Shown here in pieces: positions 9,983-20,458 of a stretch of DNA of 64,000 nucleotides. Numbering within the stretch: the stretch's first letter is position 1; every line of letters starts with the position of its first letter. The stretch spans positions 14,614,568 through 14,678,567 of the forward strand of contig CM020618.1 in assembly GCA_009829735.1 (NCBI GenBank), in the 5' to 3' direction. The notes beneath the pieces are model-generated. The model saw only the letters and a list, made by a program, of their open reading frames with translations. It made no database searches and was not told where the DNA came from. Made by a program: the position numbers and the translations under genes. This stretch comes from Pyropia yezoensis (taxonomy: Eukaryota > Rhodophyta > Bangiophyceae > Bangiales > Bangiaceae).

Positions 9983-10509
9983 CCCGATGAGAACGATACA
10001 TCACCCACCCCGCAGACCGAAATCAAGTCCCAGTGCACGTTGCTGGAGTATTTCTCCGAGGGCTCCTGTGTACGCCAAAGCGCCTCAAACGAAGGCTACA
10101 AGGCCCCGCTTCTTGCGCTTCCTACATACATGTGACCGCCTCCTCTGGGCGGCTCACACAGTGTGTTTGTTTGTACACGCGCTGTCTCCTTCTCCTATGA
10201 GAGAACATTATGTGTTTTGGGCGGCCGCTCCTCGTTCAGATCGCTGGAAACGCGGTCTGTGTGCTTCAGGGAGCCTGGAACCGGCGTTTCTTCTTGCATT
10301 CAACGGATGTATTTGTTGTGTAGTTGGCGCTCGAAGGCGCTCACAGGCCCCTGTGAGAGGGTCTCATATGTAAACGCCCGTTCGGTCGACTGTTTTGAAT
10401 GTTTTGAACAGGACGGGTCGCCGCGGGAGAGCGTTGCAGGGGCGCTCCAGCGCGGGAGGCCGGACGCGCGGCTGTGGCCTGCGGTGACCGTGTGTGGCCG
10501 TGCTTCTCC
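9983..10509. other. Stretch without recognisable gene
   Basis: Mixed composition, less GC-extreme than its surroundings. Short frames only; nothing recognised. Confidence 0.4.
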
Positions 10510-10870
10510 TCCTGCTGGGGAGACTCCCGCGGGGGAGGCTGGCGTCGGTCGCTGCGCTGCGCACGGTCGGCGCATTTGTGACCGTGGCGGGCTTCTGTTC
10601 GTCCGCTTCGGACAACGGCGAGTCCCCCTTGCTGCCGCCGTCATCCTGGGTCGTCGCCGTGGCCTTGCGCGGGCGGTTTCTCGGTGCCTCCCGCGGGGGA
10701 GCCTCCCTCGTGGAATGCGGGGGTCTGTGCGCCGCGCTGCGCACCGTTGACGGATTGGTGACCGTGGTGGGTGTCTATACGTCCGCTTTGGACAGCGGCG
10801 AGTTCCCCTCTCTGCCGCCTTCATCATGGGTCGTCTCCGTGGCCGTGCGTGAGCGGTTTCTCGATGGTGC
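10510..10870. repeat. Two-copy tandem repeat of 180 bp
   Basis: The sequence beginning GCACGGTCGGCGCATTTGTG at 10561 is repeated from 10741 with exact 180-bp spacing and several substitutions. Because 180 is a multiple of three, the plus frame stays open through both copies (units containing LPPSSWVV), as does a minus frame, so a repeated protein cannot be excluded, but no family is recognised. Confidence 0.7.
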
Positions 10871-10948
10871 GCGGTACTTTTTGTTCGTGTGTGTTAGAGG
10901 GGTGGGCTGGGGAGCGCGTGGGGGGTGTTAGGGATAGGAGCGCCGGGG

Positions 10949-11341
10949 GGGGGGGGCATTGGAGGGGGAAAGAGTGCTTGGGGGGGTGATAGAGTCGGCG
11001 TCCGCGCGTGCTGTGGGCGGGCGACGGGGGCGGCGATCGTGGGAGACAAGGGGGGTGGGAGATGCTTCTGGAAAGAGGACGGGTAGGGGGTGGGTCGGAT
11101 GCTCTCGTGCCCCCAACGACAAGTGGCGACGGTGATGCGGTGCAGGGCTGCGACAGGCGCGGTGCCCTCCCCTGTCTCCCCCAGGTGCGGCCACCCGCCA
11201 CCTACCCGGCCGTAGAGGAGCCCGCACTGACACCCGCCCTCTCCCCTCTGCTCTGGCGTCTGCTGGTGAGTGCACGGCCGTGGCGTCCCCCGACCCCCCC
11301 TTCTCCCCTCCTCCACCACCCCCCCCCCCTTCCCCCACCAG
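10949..11341 (+). repeat. Introner-like sequence, copy A
   Basis: This stretch is related along its length to the 487-bp intron at 22117-22603 of the AMP-binding gene on the other strand. Shared landmarks in order are a GTGCTTG-GGGGTGA block, GCGCACGCTGTGG-like block, GTGCCC-block, GACGGTGATG, the strong block GCGGTGCCCTCCCCTGTCTC, then CGGCCACCCGC, CTGACACC, CCCTCTCCCCTCT and GGCGTCTGCTGG. Both copies end in a pyrimidine tract and CCACCAG, a 3' splice acceptor. In both cases the copy is in the same orientation relative to the gene strand. The 5' splice site of copy A is not certain. Confidence 0.6.
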
Positions 11342-11458
11342 AGTTTCGAGCCGACGACGTGGTGCACGCGGCGGCGGCGGCGGCGGCGGCAGATGCCACC
11401 CCCATTGTCGCGGCCGCCGTGGACCGCCTGGTCGCCGCCGCCACGGGTGACGGTGGGG
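11342..11458 (+). CDS. Exon-like segment of unknown gene
   Basis: Bounded by an acceptor (CCACCAG at 11335-11341) and a consensus donor GTGAGT at 11459. The 117-base segment encodes FRADDVVHA followed by an alanine-rich helix and TPIVAAAVDRLVAAAT. It may be an upstream exon of the NOM1-like gene or the last exon of another gene. Function unknown. Confidence 0.35.
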
Positions 11459-12040
11459 GTGAGTGTGGGGCTGGGGCCAGGGGCGGCGTCGGCGGCGGCG
11501 GCGGCGGCGGCGGCGGCGGGTATAGGGGCCGCGGCGGGGGCGGGGGCATGGGTGTGGCCCTGCGGCGGCAGCGCTCGTGTGGGTGAGGGGAGAGGAGGGG
11601 GTGGGTGGTGGGAGCGGGGGATTGTGGGGGGGAGGGAGGCGGGGTTGGTGAGAGGGGGGGGTGGTGCCGATGGAGGCGCTGTGGTACAGACGAACAGCAA
11701 AGTGGGGGGAGGAGCCAGCGGGAGGTGGGGGGGGAGGCGGCCGCGACCTGGCCCGCTGACGTGGGCGGGTCCCCGCTTTCTTTTTTCGTTCCCGTCCACC
11801 CCGCGTGTCCCCATTTCCCTCTGCTTTTTCCGTCGCGCCCGTGGGGGGGAGGGGCGGCCCCCGCCGGCGAGTCCCGCCCGCGGCGGGCGCGTGCATTGCC
11901 GCCGCCGCCGCCGCCAACCGCGGCGGCCTTGCCGTGGGTGGGCCGCGGGTGGTGCCCCCCTGCCCCGCGGCGGGCCCCGCCCACCTGACGCCCACGCCGT
12001 CGGCCGCGGGGTGGCCCCCGGCGGCAGCGGCGGTGGCGCC

Positions 12041-12101
12041 ATGGCGGCCGCCTCTGGCCGTCGCGCCCCCCCCCCAGGCGAGGCGCGCGGTCGCGGTGGC
12101 G

Positions 12102-12151
<50 letters not shown>

Positions 12152-13037
12152 ACGGCTCGCGGCGGGTCCCCCCTCCCCACCCACCGCGCCGGGGCACCCG
12201 GCCGCCGCCACGCCGCCGCCGCCCGCGCCGCGGTCACTGACTCGGGTGCTCCCGCGGTCGTCGCCGCCGCCGCCGCCGCTGCCGGTGGCGGCGGCCCCAC
12301 CCCCGACGAGGCCGCCGCGGCGCGGCGGGAGCTGTACCCCGTGGACCCTCCCCCCCCCCCTCCCCCCGCCGCGGGCCATCCCGCCGCCGAGGACCCCGAC
12401 GCGGCGCTGGTGCAGGCGCTGGAACGCAAGCTGTCGGCGGGGCGCGGCGGCCGCCGCCGCCCGACCCCCAGCTGCGAGCGCTGCACGCCGCGTGTGAGCC
12501 GCCGACCAAGCGGCAGCGGGGGGGGGGCGCGACGGACGACGAGGGGGGGGGGAGCGATGGCGGCAGCGGCGCCGACGGCCTTGACGGCGGCGACGGCGGC
12601 AGTGGCGCCGACAGCCTTGACGACAGCGACGGCGGGAGCGACGGCGGTAGCGGCGTCGACGGCGACGGCCACGGTGACGGTGGCAGCGGCAGCGGCAGTG
12701 AGAGCGGCACCGACAGTGATGATGCGAGCGGCAGCGTCGGCGGCAGCAGCACCGACGGGAGCGACAGTGGCAGCGGCACCGACCGTTCTAGCGGCGATCG
12801 CAGTGACAGCGGCGGCGAGTGGGCGCCCGCCCGCCGCCCCCCCCCCCCCCCCCCCCCCCACCAAGTACGTCCCGTCCGGCCGCCGGGGAGGCGGGGACCC
12901 CCCCCGCAGGGGCCGCCCACCTTACCTGCCGCGTGCACGGGCTGCTCAACCGGCTGACGCTCGGCAACGCTGAGGGGATTGCGCGGGAGCTGGGCCGCCT
13001 GGTGGCGACTGGCGGCGGTGCCGCCGGCAGTGGACGG

Positions 13038-13084
<47 letters not shown>

Positions 13085-14232
13085 GGCACCCGCCGCCGCT
13101 GCCCCCGCCGTCCCCCGCTCCGAGGCGGTGCGGGTGCTAGTCGGGGCGCTTCTCGAGGCCGCCGCCGACGGGGGCGGCGGGAGCCCCTACGTGGCCGCCC
13201 TCGCGGCGGTAGCCACCCACGTGAGCCGGGTGGTGAACGCGGCGGTGGGGGGGCGGCTGGTGGAGGGGCTGGCGCGCTGCCTGCAGGCCACCCGCGGGGC
13301 GGGGGCGGCGGCGGCGGCGGCGGCGGCGCCACTGCCGCCGCCGGCGTGTGACCGGGCGGGGGCGGCGGTGCCGCGGCGGCCGCGGCCCGACAGGCGGGCG
13401 GCGGTGGCCTGCGCGACTCTCCTCGGGTGGCTCTACCGTCGGGGCGCGGTGGCGGCGGGGCTGGTGGTGGGCGCGGCCGCGGCAGTGGTGGCCTTTCTGT
13501 CAGGCCCCGACGTGGACGTGCTGCTGGCGCTGCTGCGGGTGGCGGGGGGGGCGCTGCGGGCAGAAGACCCGGTGGCCGCCCGGGACCTGCTCGTGTACAT
13601 CAAGCAGCGGGCGGGGGAGGTGGAGGCGGTGGCGGCGGCCGCCGCCGCTGGCACCTTGGGGGGGGGGGGGGACGGCCGCGACGGACGGCGCGGCGGCGGC
13701 GGCGGCGGCAGCAGTGGCGGCAGCGACGGCGCTGACGGCGACGGCAGTGACGGTGACAGCGTCGACGGTGGTGCGGGCGGCGACGGTGGCGACGGCGGCG
13801 GCGGCAGTGGCCACGACAGAGACGACGACTGTGACGATGACGGGCGAGTCGACCCGCAGCGCCTGGCGGTGATGCTCTCCCTCGTACACACCGTGGCGGC
13901 CGCCCGCAGGGGCCCCCGCGGCCGCGTCGGCGGTGCCGCCGCCGCCGTCGCCGCGACAGACGATGCACTGCAGAGGCGGTGGGTGGGGGGCGGCGCGCCC
14001 GGCGCGCCGCCGCCGCCGCTGGATGTGGGGTGGGGGGAGGTGCTGGACCCGGCACTGACGGGGGGGCGGTGGTGGGAGGCGGGCGCCACGGCACGGCGGC
14101 CGGTGGCGGCGGTGCTGGGGGATGGGGGGGGGCAGGGGCAGGGGGGGGGGGGGGGGGGGGGGGCAAGGGCGCCGACTGCCTCACCGCCGCCGAGGGGCCC
14201 CAACTTGCCGCCGCCGCCGGTGGCGGCGGCGT

Positions 14233-14267
<35 letters not shown>

Positions 14268-14731
14268 TTGGCGGTGGCGGCCGCCGTGGCGGCACCACCC
14301 CCCCCGGCGGCGAGGCCGCCGCACAGCTGACCGGCGTGGCGGCGCCCCCCCCCCCCCTGGCGGCGCTCGCCGTGGGCCAGCTCCTCAACACCGCCCGACG
14401 GCGGCGGCTCTTCACCGCCCTCATGTCCTCCACCTCTGTCCCCAAGGCGGCCGTCCGCTGGGCCGTCGCCGGCGCGCTGGCCGCCCCCACCGCGTCGGCG
14501 GCGCGGTCGTCCCGGTCTGCCGACGCGGACGCGGCGCGGGTGCTCCTGCACTGTGCGGGCGCCAAGGCGGCGGAGAACCCCTTCTACGCCGCCCTCGCGG
14601 TGCGGCTGGCGGGGGGGAGCCGCTGGGCGGGGCGGGCGCTCGTGTACGCACTGTGGGATGAGTGGGGGCGGCTGGACGCGGGGGGGGTCGCCGCCGCAAC
14701 GGGGGGGGGGGGGGGGGGGGGGGGGGCGTTG

Positions 14732-14768
<37 letters not shown>

Positions 14769-14930
14769 GGGGGGGGGCCCCGTCGCCGCCCCCCACGCTC
14801 GTGCGCAAGGCGAGGAATTTGGCGGGCGTGGCGGCCGCGCTCGGCGCCGCCCGCGTCGTGCCGCTGCGGCGGCTACTGCGGGGCGCGCGGGAGTGGGATC
14901 GGACGTTTGTGCCACTCTGGCGTGGGGGGG
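12041..14930 (+). CDS. NOM1: NOM1/Sgd1-like nucleolar MIF4G-MA3 protein
   Basis: Order of parts matches NOM1/Sgd1, a nucleolar protein that recruits an RNA helicase for small-subunit ribosome assembly. The ATG at 12041 sits in GCGCCATGG. An N-terminal basic/alanine part contains DAALVQALERKL, the family's 'D-l-LEkKL' element. An acidic Gly/Ser/Asp tract follows (12553-12835), then KYVPSGRR at 12863. The MIF4G domain (about 12925-13960) has VHGLLNRLTLGNAEGIA, LLALLRVAGGALRAEDP and RVDPQRLAVMLSLVHT. GGRWWEAG at about 14065 is the linker 'GRWW' motif. The MA3 domain (about 14350-14910) has LLNTARRRRLFTALMSST and NPFYAALAVRL, then ALVYALWDEW. The parts lie in different frames, and each change falls on a poly-C or poly-G tract (12837-12859, near 12898, 14141-14163), so length errors or short introns are likely. 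The exact 3' end is not resolved. Confidence 0.78.
12837..12859. repeat. Poly-C tract (23 bases) inside NOM1-like gene
   Basis: Lies between the acidic tract and the KYVP motif, which are in different frames. A length error here would explain the frame change. Confidence 0.85.
14141..14163. repeat. Poly-G tract (23 bases) inside NOM1-like gene
   Basis: Lies between the GRWW linker and the MA3 domain, which are in different frames. Likely point of frame loss or a replication-unstable tract. A second long G run is at about 14701-14726. Confidence 0.85.
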
Positions 14931-15789
14931 TGGTTGGTGCCACTCCCCCCACCTCCCCCTCCTTCCCCACCCAGCGAGCATGCCGCCGCCACCCTCCCCC
15001 CGCCGCCGGCAGGGGGAGCGGCCTCACCACTCTCTCCGCGTCGCCGCACGGTGGCGGTGCAGCCTCGGCCGCCGCAACCCGTCCAATGGGGCAGTACCAC
15101 CTCACCTTGCGTGCCGCATCCCAGACCGTCTTCTCTAGGCACATGTACCACCTCGCTCCGCCGGTGCGACAGGGTGTGTCCTCCCCTCACCCACCCCCCC
15201 CGCCCAACCGCCCGGGCCGGGGTCAGCACGCCCCGACGGCGGCACTGGTGGTCGCGCCCGGGGCCGCGGCGGCCCCTGACCGTGCGCCCGCCGCCGTGCG
15301 GCGGTTTCCCTCCGGCAAGGGAGAGCGCCGCGGGTGGAGGCGGCGGCGGGGGCGGCGGCGGGTGCTGGTTCGGGCGGCGGCGACGGCGGCGGCGGGCGGC
15401 TGCGGCGCCACGCCCGTCACCGCCGCGAGCAGCGCGAGCGTGGTGGGGGCGGTGGTACTTGCGGTTTGTGGGTGGCGGAGGCGGGGGAGGGGGCGGTGGC
15501 GCCGCCGCCGCCGCGCCCGTGCACCACACTCGCTTCCGTCCTCATCCCCCTCCCCCTCTCCCTCGGTGTCGTCCGTGTCGTCGTTTTCGTCCTCGTCCTC
15601 GCCCCCCCCCCCCCCTTCCACCACTCTGCACGCACCTCCTCCAGCTGCTCCACCAGACCTACCTCCAACACCCCCTCCGCAATCCTCGTCCTCGTCCCCC
15701 CCCCTCCCCCCCCCCCCCCCCTTCCCCCACTCTGCAAGCACCGCCTCCAGCTGCTCCAGCAGACCTACCTCCAACACCCCCTCCACAAT
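14931..15789. other. Convergent intergenic region between NOM1-like and Acl4-like genes
   Basis: C-rich repeats such as two diverged copies of CACCTCCTCCAGCTGCTCCA near 15630 and 15740. Proline/serine-rich frames on plus and glycine/glutamate-rich frames on minus are open. The C-terminal acidic tail of the Acl4-like protein may extend into it. No other gene seen. Confidence 0.4.
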
Positions 15790-16998
15790 CCCCGTAGACA
15801 ACACCCGCCGCAGCCGCCGCAGCGCCGCCGCCGCGGTCGCCTCCTCCCCCACCTGCGCGTGGGCCAAGGCGAGGAGGTACCACACCTCCACGTTCCGGTC
15901 CTCCTACTCCACCACCCCACCCAGGAGGGCCAGAGCGGGACGTTGAAGGCCCACCTCCACCGCCTTCTTCCCCGCCGCGATGCGCAGCTCCAGGGCGGGG
16001 AGATCCGCAGCGGGGCCCCAGTCGGTGACCCCGCCATCGCCCCCGCATCCGACCCCCACGCGTGGCACCAGTACCGTCGGGTGCGGGCGCCCCCAACGCG
16101 GCCGCGTCAGACGCGGCGCGGGCGGCAAAAAAACGCCCGCCAAAAGCGCCTCACACGCGCCCCGCATCACCTCCTTGGCCTCTGTGTGGCGCCCCTGGGG
16201 CAGCCGCAGATAGGCCACCCCCACCGCCGCCTCCACCCGCACAGCCCCGAGGCGGCCGCCCAAGGCGGTCGCCGTCCCCAGCGCCGCCTCAGCCGTCGCG
16301 TCGTGCGCCGCCGCCGCGGGCGCCCCGCCGCCGCCGGGCTCCCCCTCCGCCTCGGCCACGGCCAGGTGCACCTCTGCCACCGCGCAGTAGGCGGAACACA
16401 GCTAGCGGAGGGCGTCGGGGCGGTCGGGGTGGGCGGGCCCCAGGGGGGGGGGGGAGGGAAGCGAAGCCGCCCCCTCGCCAGGGCCCCCACCCACATCCAA
16501 ACACCCCTCGCCCCCGGCGGCGGCGGCGGCGCCATCGCCGAGCCCGCGTCAGCCGGAGGGCCTCGGCCGGGTCCTCCTGCACCAGCTGCGCCAGGTACGG
16601 GCACTTGGTGCCCCCATTCGCGGGGGCAAGCTCGATGGATCGCCGGAGGATGGCGGCGGCGCCGTCGGTGTCCGTTCCGGTCTCCAGCACCGCAACCACC
16701 AGCGCCTCGTGGGCGGCCGCGTCGGTGAGGGCGGCCACCACCGCCGCCTGCAGCGCAGATGCGGCGGTGTCAAATTCCAGGTGCGCCGACGAAGCGGCGG
16801 CAGTGGACATCAAGTCACGTACCTTGGCGGCGGTGGAGGGGGAGGGGGGGGCGAGGGGGGGGGGGGGGGGGAGCATGGGGGGGCGGGGGCAGCAGGAAGG
16901 CCGCGGCGGCAGCGGCGGCGGCGGCGGCGGCGGCTCCCGCCGCCGCGGACGCCCCGTGCTTGGGGTGGGGGGGGGGGAGTACTGCGCTTTTTCCCCAT
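15790..16998 (-). CDS. Acl4-like TPR protein, putative ribosomal protein L4 chaperone
   Basis: Fragments in order match the Acl4 family, TPR proteins that bind newly made ribosomal protein uL4 and escort it to the nucleolus. A start ATG at 16998 gives MGKKRS. An exon-like segment then has FDTAASALQAAVV, DGAAAILRRSIELAPANGG and YLAQLVQEDPAEALRL, the first TPR pair with the 'rSIELsP...YLgQL' signature. The next piece has LCSAYCAVAEVHLAVAEAEG, then YLRLPQGRHTEAKEVM, LRIAAGKKAVEVG and EVWYLLALAHAQVGEEATAA, the last being the 'EvWYLLgwA' signature near the C-terminus. Two in-frame TAG codons occur: one before LCSAYC may be part of an intron acceptor; one at 15904-15906 inside a TPR is not explained. 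There are also frame changes at G/C runs. It is either error-affected or a decaying gene. It converges on the NOM1-like gene. Confidence 0.6.
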
Positions 16999-17465
16999 GG
17001 CGGCGGCGGGACGGGGCGTGAAGGAACGGCGGGTGAGGAATGAAGGAGGGGCGGGTGGGGGGGGTGGAGGAGGGGCGGGAAGGGGAGGGAATGGCGGGGG
17101 CGGAAAGGAAAAAGGAGCGGGAGGGGGGGGGTGGTTGACGATACAACGACAGGGCCGGGAGCGGGCGTGCGGGCGGCCGCGGCTGCCGGCGGCGCCAAGA
17201 CGGCGGGGTGGCCCCACGGCTTGCGTTGACCGCCTGGAACATGACCGTTATCTCCGCCCACGCCAGCACGCGCCTGCCCCCCGCCCCACCCACCATCACG
17301 CGACCATCACACCCCGCAGCGAGCCCCATTCGCCCACCTCTACCCCCACCACCTCTGCCAGCGACAGGACGCGAGGGCCTCCGGTGTGGGCCCAGCCTGC
17401 CCTGCAGAGCGCCTCCCTCAGCGCCAGGTCGCGGAGCGCCGCAGGTGCAGAAAACCGACACTGAG
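16999..17465. other. Intergenic region upstream of the Acl4-like gene
   Basis: Contains G runs at 17052-17075 and 17130-17140 and no recognisable coding segment. It should contain the Acl4-like promoter and the 3' flank of the Crinkler-like gene. Confidence 0.4.
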
Positions 17466-19703
17466 TCACCCACTTGTTGCGCTCACGTTGCGAGGCAGCA
17501 AAAGGTCAGCCGCCTCCACGAACGAGGCGAGCGCCGGTCCATACACGGCCTCCAGGTCCTCAGCCGCCAGCACAGCGACGCGCTCAGACCAGTCCTCCAA
17601 ACGAGGAATGGGCGTGCCGCGCTCCTTGGTTGGCGACTGGGTCTCCTTGGGAGGAGGGATGGTGTAGCTGGAGCGCCGCGCTACAAAGATGAGGGCAATC
17701 TTGTCCTTCCACGCGTCCCACAGATCACCAACGCAGTCGGCAAGGGCAAGGCTCTCCCAGCAGGTCTTGACGTCTGCCGTGGACAGCATGGTGGACGCTG
17801 CGTCCACCGTGTACTTGAACTGGAGCAACACAGCAATGATCTCCGAGCCACCGCGGGTGCCACAGCGTCGATGGATCGCCACAGCGTCGACACCAGGGCA
17901 ATCGTCAGGCATCAGGTACAGCGTGCGGCAGAGCGCGTCACACTTGTCGGGCTTGAGCGCAAACTCCCAAAACGCACGCGCATCGGCGACTGTCTCAATC
18001 TCCGAGCGGAAGACGGACGCGTCCACCGGAGTATGGAAGACGGGACTTGAGCCGACATACGTCCCCTTCGACAGCTTGTAGAGCTCGGATAGTGACGACC
18101 GACTAAATGCGGGAGGCGACAAGGAACGCGCTAGGGACACTGCACGCTCCCAGCGGACATGGAACAGCTCCCACGCCTTCCATCTCAGCTCCGACTCGGT
18201 CGCCACCAGGTCCGCCGCAACCGACAGGAGGGACGCGCTCGGCTGGCCTCTGGCATGGTTCTCGAGGAAGATGAGCGTGGCAGGTACGATCGTCACGCGC
18301 GCAACGTCCTCGCTGTCCAACTCGTGCAAGAAGAGGCTGGACGAGGAGGCCAGCTCGTCAAATGTGTAGTACGGGGTAGTGCCGTCATCAGATGGCAGGC
18401 GACGAACTGGCTCCGTCAGGACGCCCTTGGCACCACGGCTGACCTTGATGAGCGTCCCCGTCACGGACACCGCCTCGTTCAGCAGCAGCAGCCGCAACAC
18501 CGCCTCCGTGTAGTCCTTGTCTCGCCCTAGCGCAGGCGTGCTCGTCGGCTTGAGGGCAACTTGAGCGCCACAGTCTCGGATCAGCCCCTTGATAGTGGCG
18601 CCCTTCTTGCACAGCCGGATGGCTCCATACAGCTCCGACACAATCCGGCGTTGGCCCCCGGTCAGAGAGGCCAGTGACTGCAGCAGCTCGAAGTACTCCG
18701 GGGAGTCGAGCTGCACGCAGAGGTCGACGTGTCCGATGGAGCCGTCGGACTTGACACCCAAATCCTCCACGTTGTACAGGTAGGTAAAGGCAACGTCGAG
18801 CAGGGCCACGATATCCTCCATCAAAAAGTTGGAGAGCAAAGTGCCCATCACCACCCGACGGTTGGAGCCCGTGCGCTCGTCCGCCACGAACTGGTAGCTG
18901 AGCGTGGCGAAGATGACGTTGCCGAGCTCGACATCCAGCAGGCGGCACAACAGCGACCGGTGCTTGCCCGCCACAGTGCTCGTCTCCCACCCCTTGGGGG
19001 TCTTGAGGCTGTTGCACTTGAGCAGCTCGTCCACAACCAGGAGCACAGGAGCTCCTGGGTGGCCACGCCGGTAGGCCAGGAGCTCCTTCACCTCCTTAAT
19101 AACAGCGGATGATGAGAGCGTCTCGGCATCATGCGCTTCGACGCAGGCCGCACAGAAGGCGGCCCAGCTGCACGAGTTGAAGTCCGCACACTCGAGGTAG
19201 AGCATGCGCAGGAGCAGGGGCAAGTAGGCAGAGGAGCCCTTCATGAAGACGTCCTCCACCGCAGGTTCCACCGCACACATGCCATTGAAGTTGAGAGCGT
19301 AGATCTGGGACTCACTCGCCAGTCGCTGGGCCTGCGGCGGCACCACGTCACTGTCGTCCTTCAGGTTGATGAACTGCCGCAGCGTCTCCGTCTTGCCGCC
19401 ACCGCCCGATGCGCGCAAGTACAGTGCCGGGCAACGCACCGACTTCGTCTTACTCTTCCGCACCTTGAGTCGGGGGGTCGGGGACGGAAGGGTGAGCCTT
19501 GGGGGAGACTGGCCACGCCGCACGTCATACACAGCCAACCACAGCTGCCCAATCTCACGCTCCGTGGACTGCACCTCCAGGTCCATCGGCGGGGTCGGCG
19601 AAAACATGTCGTCGGCTTGTGGAGGGAGGCCGTCTTGCCGGAGGGCACCGAGCTCCTCTAAAATTGGAAGCGCACCACCTGGTCGCCCCAAACGCATGAC
19701 CAT
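17466..19703 (-). CDS. Crinkler/RHS-like protein: P-loop NTPase plus REase-fold nuclease
   Basis: Taken from the ATG at 19703 the product is 745 residues; the frame is open upstream to 20468 through a minisatellite. Residues 100-105 (GGGGKT) form a Walker A loop and 220-226 (VLLVVDE) a Walker B strand with its acidic residue, spaced as in STAND-like ATPases. A winged-helix-like region follows (SLTGGQRRIVSELYGAIRL). Near the C-terminus, D about 606 in PGVDAVAIHRR and Q-x-K at about 628-630 (VLLQFKYT) fit the D...QxK active site of restriction-endonuclease-fold nucleases. NTPase plus such a nuclease is the core architecture of Crinkler (CRN) and trypanosome RHS proteins, known as effectors, anti-transposon factors or selfish nucleases. 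No N-terminal LxLFLAK-type secretion header is seen. I infer a nuclear P-loop nuclease; substrate unknown. The frame is intact. Confidence 0.68.
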   Translation of the reverse strand: MVMRLGRPGGALPILEELGALRQDGLPPQADDMFSPTPPMDLEVQSTEREIGQLWLAVYDVRRGQSPPRLTLPSPTPRLKVRKSKTKSVRCPALYLRASGGGGKTETLRQFINLKDDSDVVPPQAQRLASESQIYALNFNGMCAVEPAVEDVFMKGSSAYLPLLLRMLYLECADFNSCSWAAFCAACVEAHDAETLSSSAVIKEVKELLAYRRGHPGAPVLLVVDELLKCNSLKTPKGWETSTVAGKHRSLLCRLLDVELGNVIFATLSYQFVADERTGSNRRVVMGTLLSNFLMEDIVALLDVAFTYLYNVEDLGVKSDGSIGHVDLCVQLDSPEYFELLQSLASLTGGQRRIVSELYGAIRLCKKGATIKGLIRDCGAQVALKPTSTPALGRDKDYTEAVLRLLLLNEAVSVTGTLIKVSRGAKGVLTEPVRRLPSDDGTTPYYTFDELASSSSLFLHELDSEDVARVTIVPATLIFLENHARGQPSASLLSVAADLVATESELRWKAWELFHVRWERAVSLARSLSPPAFSRSSLSELYKLSKGTYVGSSPVFHTPVDASVFRSEIETVADARAFWEFALKPDKCDALCRTLYLMPDDCPGVDAVAIHRRCGTRGGSEIIAVLLQFKYTVDAASTMLSTADVKTCWESLALADCVGDLWDAWKDKIALIFVARRSSYTIPPPKETQSPTKERGTPIPRLEDWSERVAVLAAEDLEAVYGPALASFVEAADLLLPRNVSATSG

Positions 19704-20199
19704 GCCCGCAGGCACAGAGGAGGAGCACGCACCAGGCCGCTCAGGAACGCAGCTCGCAGACCACGACAGGCAACGCCCGTCTCGACCCTGGGGCAACTTC
19801 CATCTCGGGATCAGAGCCGAGGAGGAGCGCGCTCGGCTGCTATGGCAACAGGTGACCGCAGCCGAGGGCGGGAAGCGCGCAAACGACAGCGGCGCGCCGG
19901 GAAGCACAAACGCCGGGACTCGGGCGTCACGGTACCCCTCGCGGAACAACAACGCCTGGGGACGGCAGAAAGCCAAAGGCGGCAAGCTCGCCGACACAAC
20001 CAGCGTCGAGCCTGCTGAGCAAGCTCCCAACGGGTCGCGACCGCGTTGCCGACCAAGACGGCGAGCCGTCGCCGCCGCCGGGAGCATCTCAACAACCTTC
20101 GCACCGGCCATGTGTACCGTTGTCTCCGGCAGACTCCTTGAATCGGCTCCACAGAGCGCACGTAGACCCTGCGCGGAAAGTCGCCAAGCTGGCAGAGCC
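19704..20199. other. Upstream region of the Crinkler-like gene
   Basis: The minus frame of the nuclease gene stays open here without a recognisable domain. It may be an N-terminal extension or 5' untranslated region. Confidence 0.4.
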
Positions 20200-20458
20200 G
20201 GTGCAGCAAGCGGCACGGAGGAGCCGAGCCGGTGCAGCGGGCGGCACGGAGGAGCCGAGCCGGTGCAGCGGGCAGTACAAAGAAGCCGAGCCGGCGCAGA
20301 GGAGCCGAGCCGGTGCAGCGGCCGGCACAAAGGAGCCGAGCCTGGTGCAGCGGGCGCGGGGGCACAAAGGAGTCGAGCAGGTGCAGCGGGCGGCACGGAG
20401 GAGCCGAGCCGGTGCAGGGGACGGCACGAAGGAGCCGAGCCGGTGGAGCGGGCGCATG
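20200..20458. repeat. Minisatellite, unit about 31 bp, upstream of Crinkler-like gene
   Basis: Around eight imperfect units built on GCCGAGCCGGTGCAGCGGGC. Unit length is not a multiple of three, yet all frames stay open, so translated repeats on both strands are artefacts. Confidence 0.8.
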
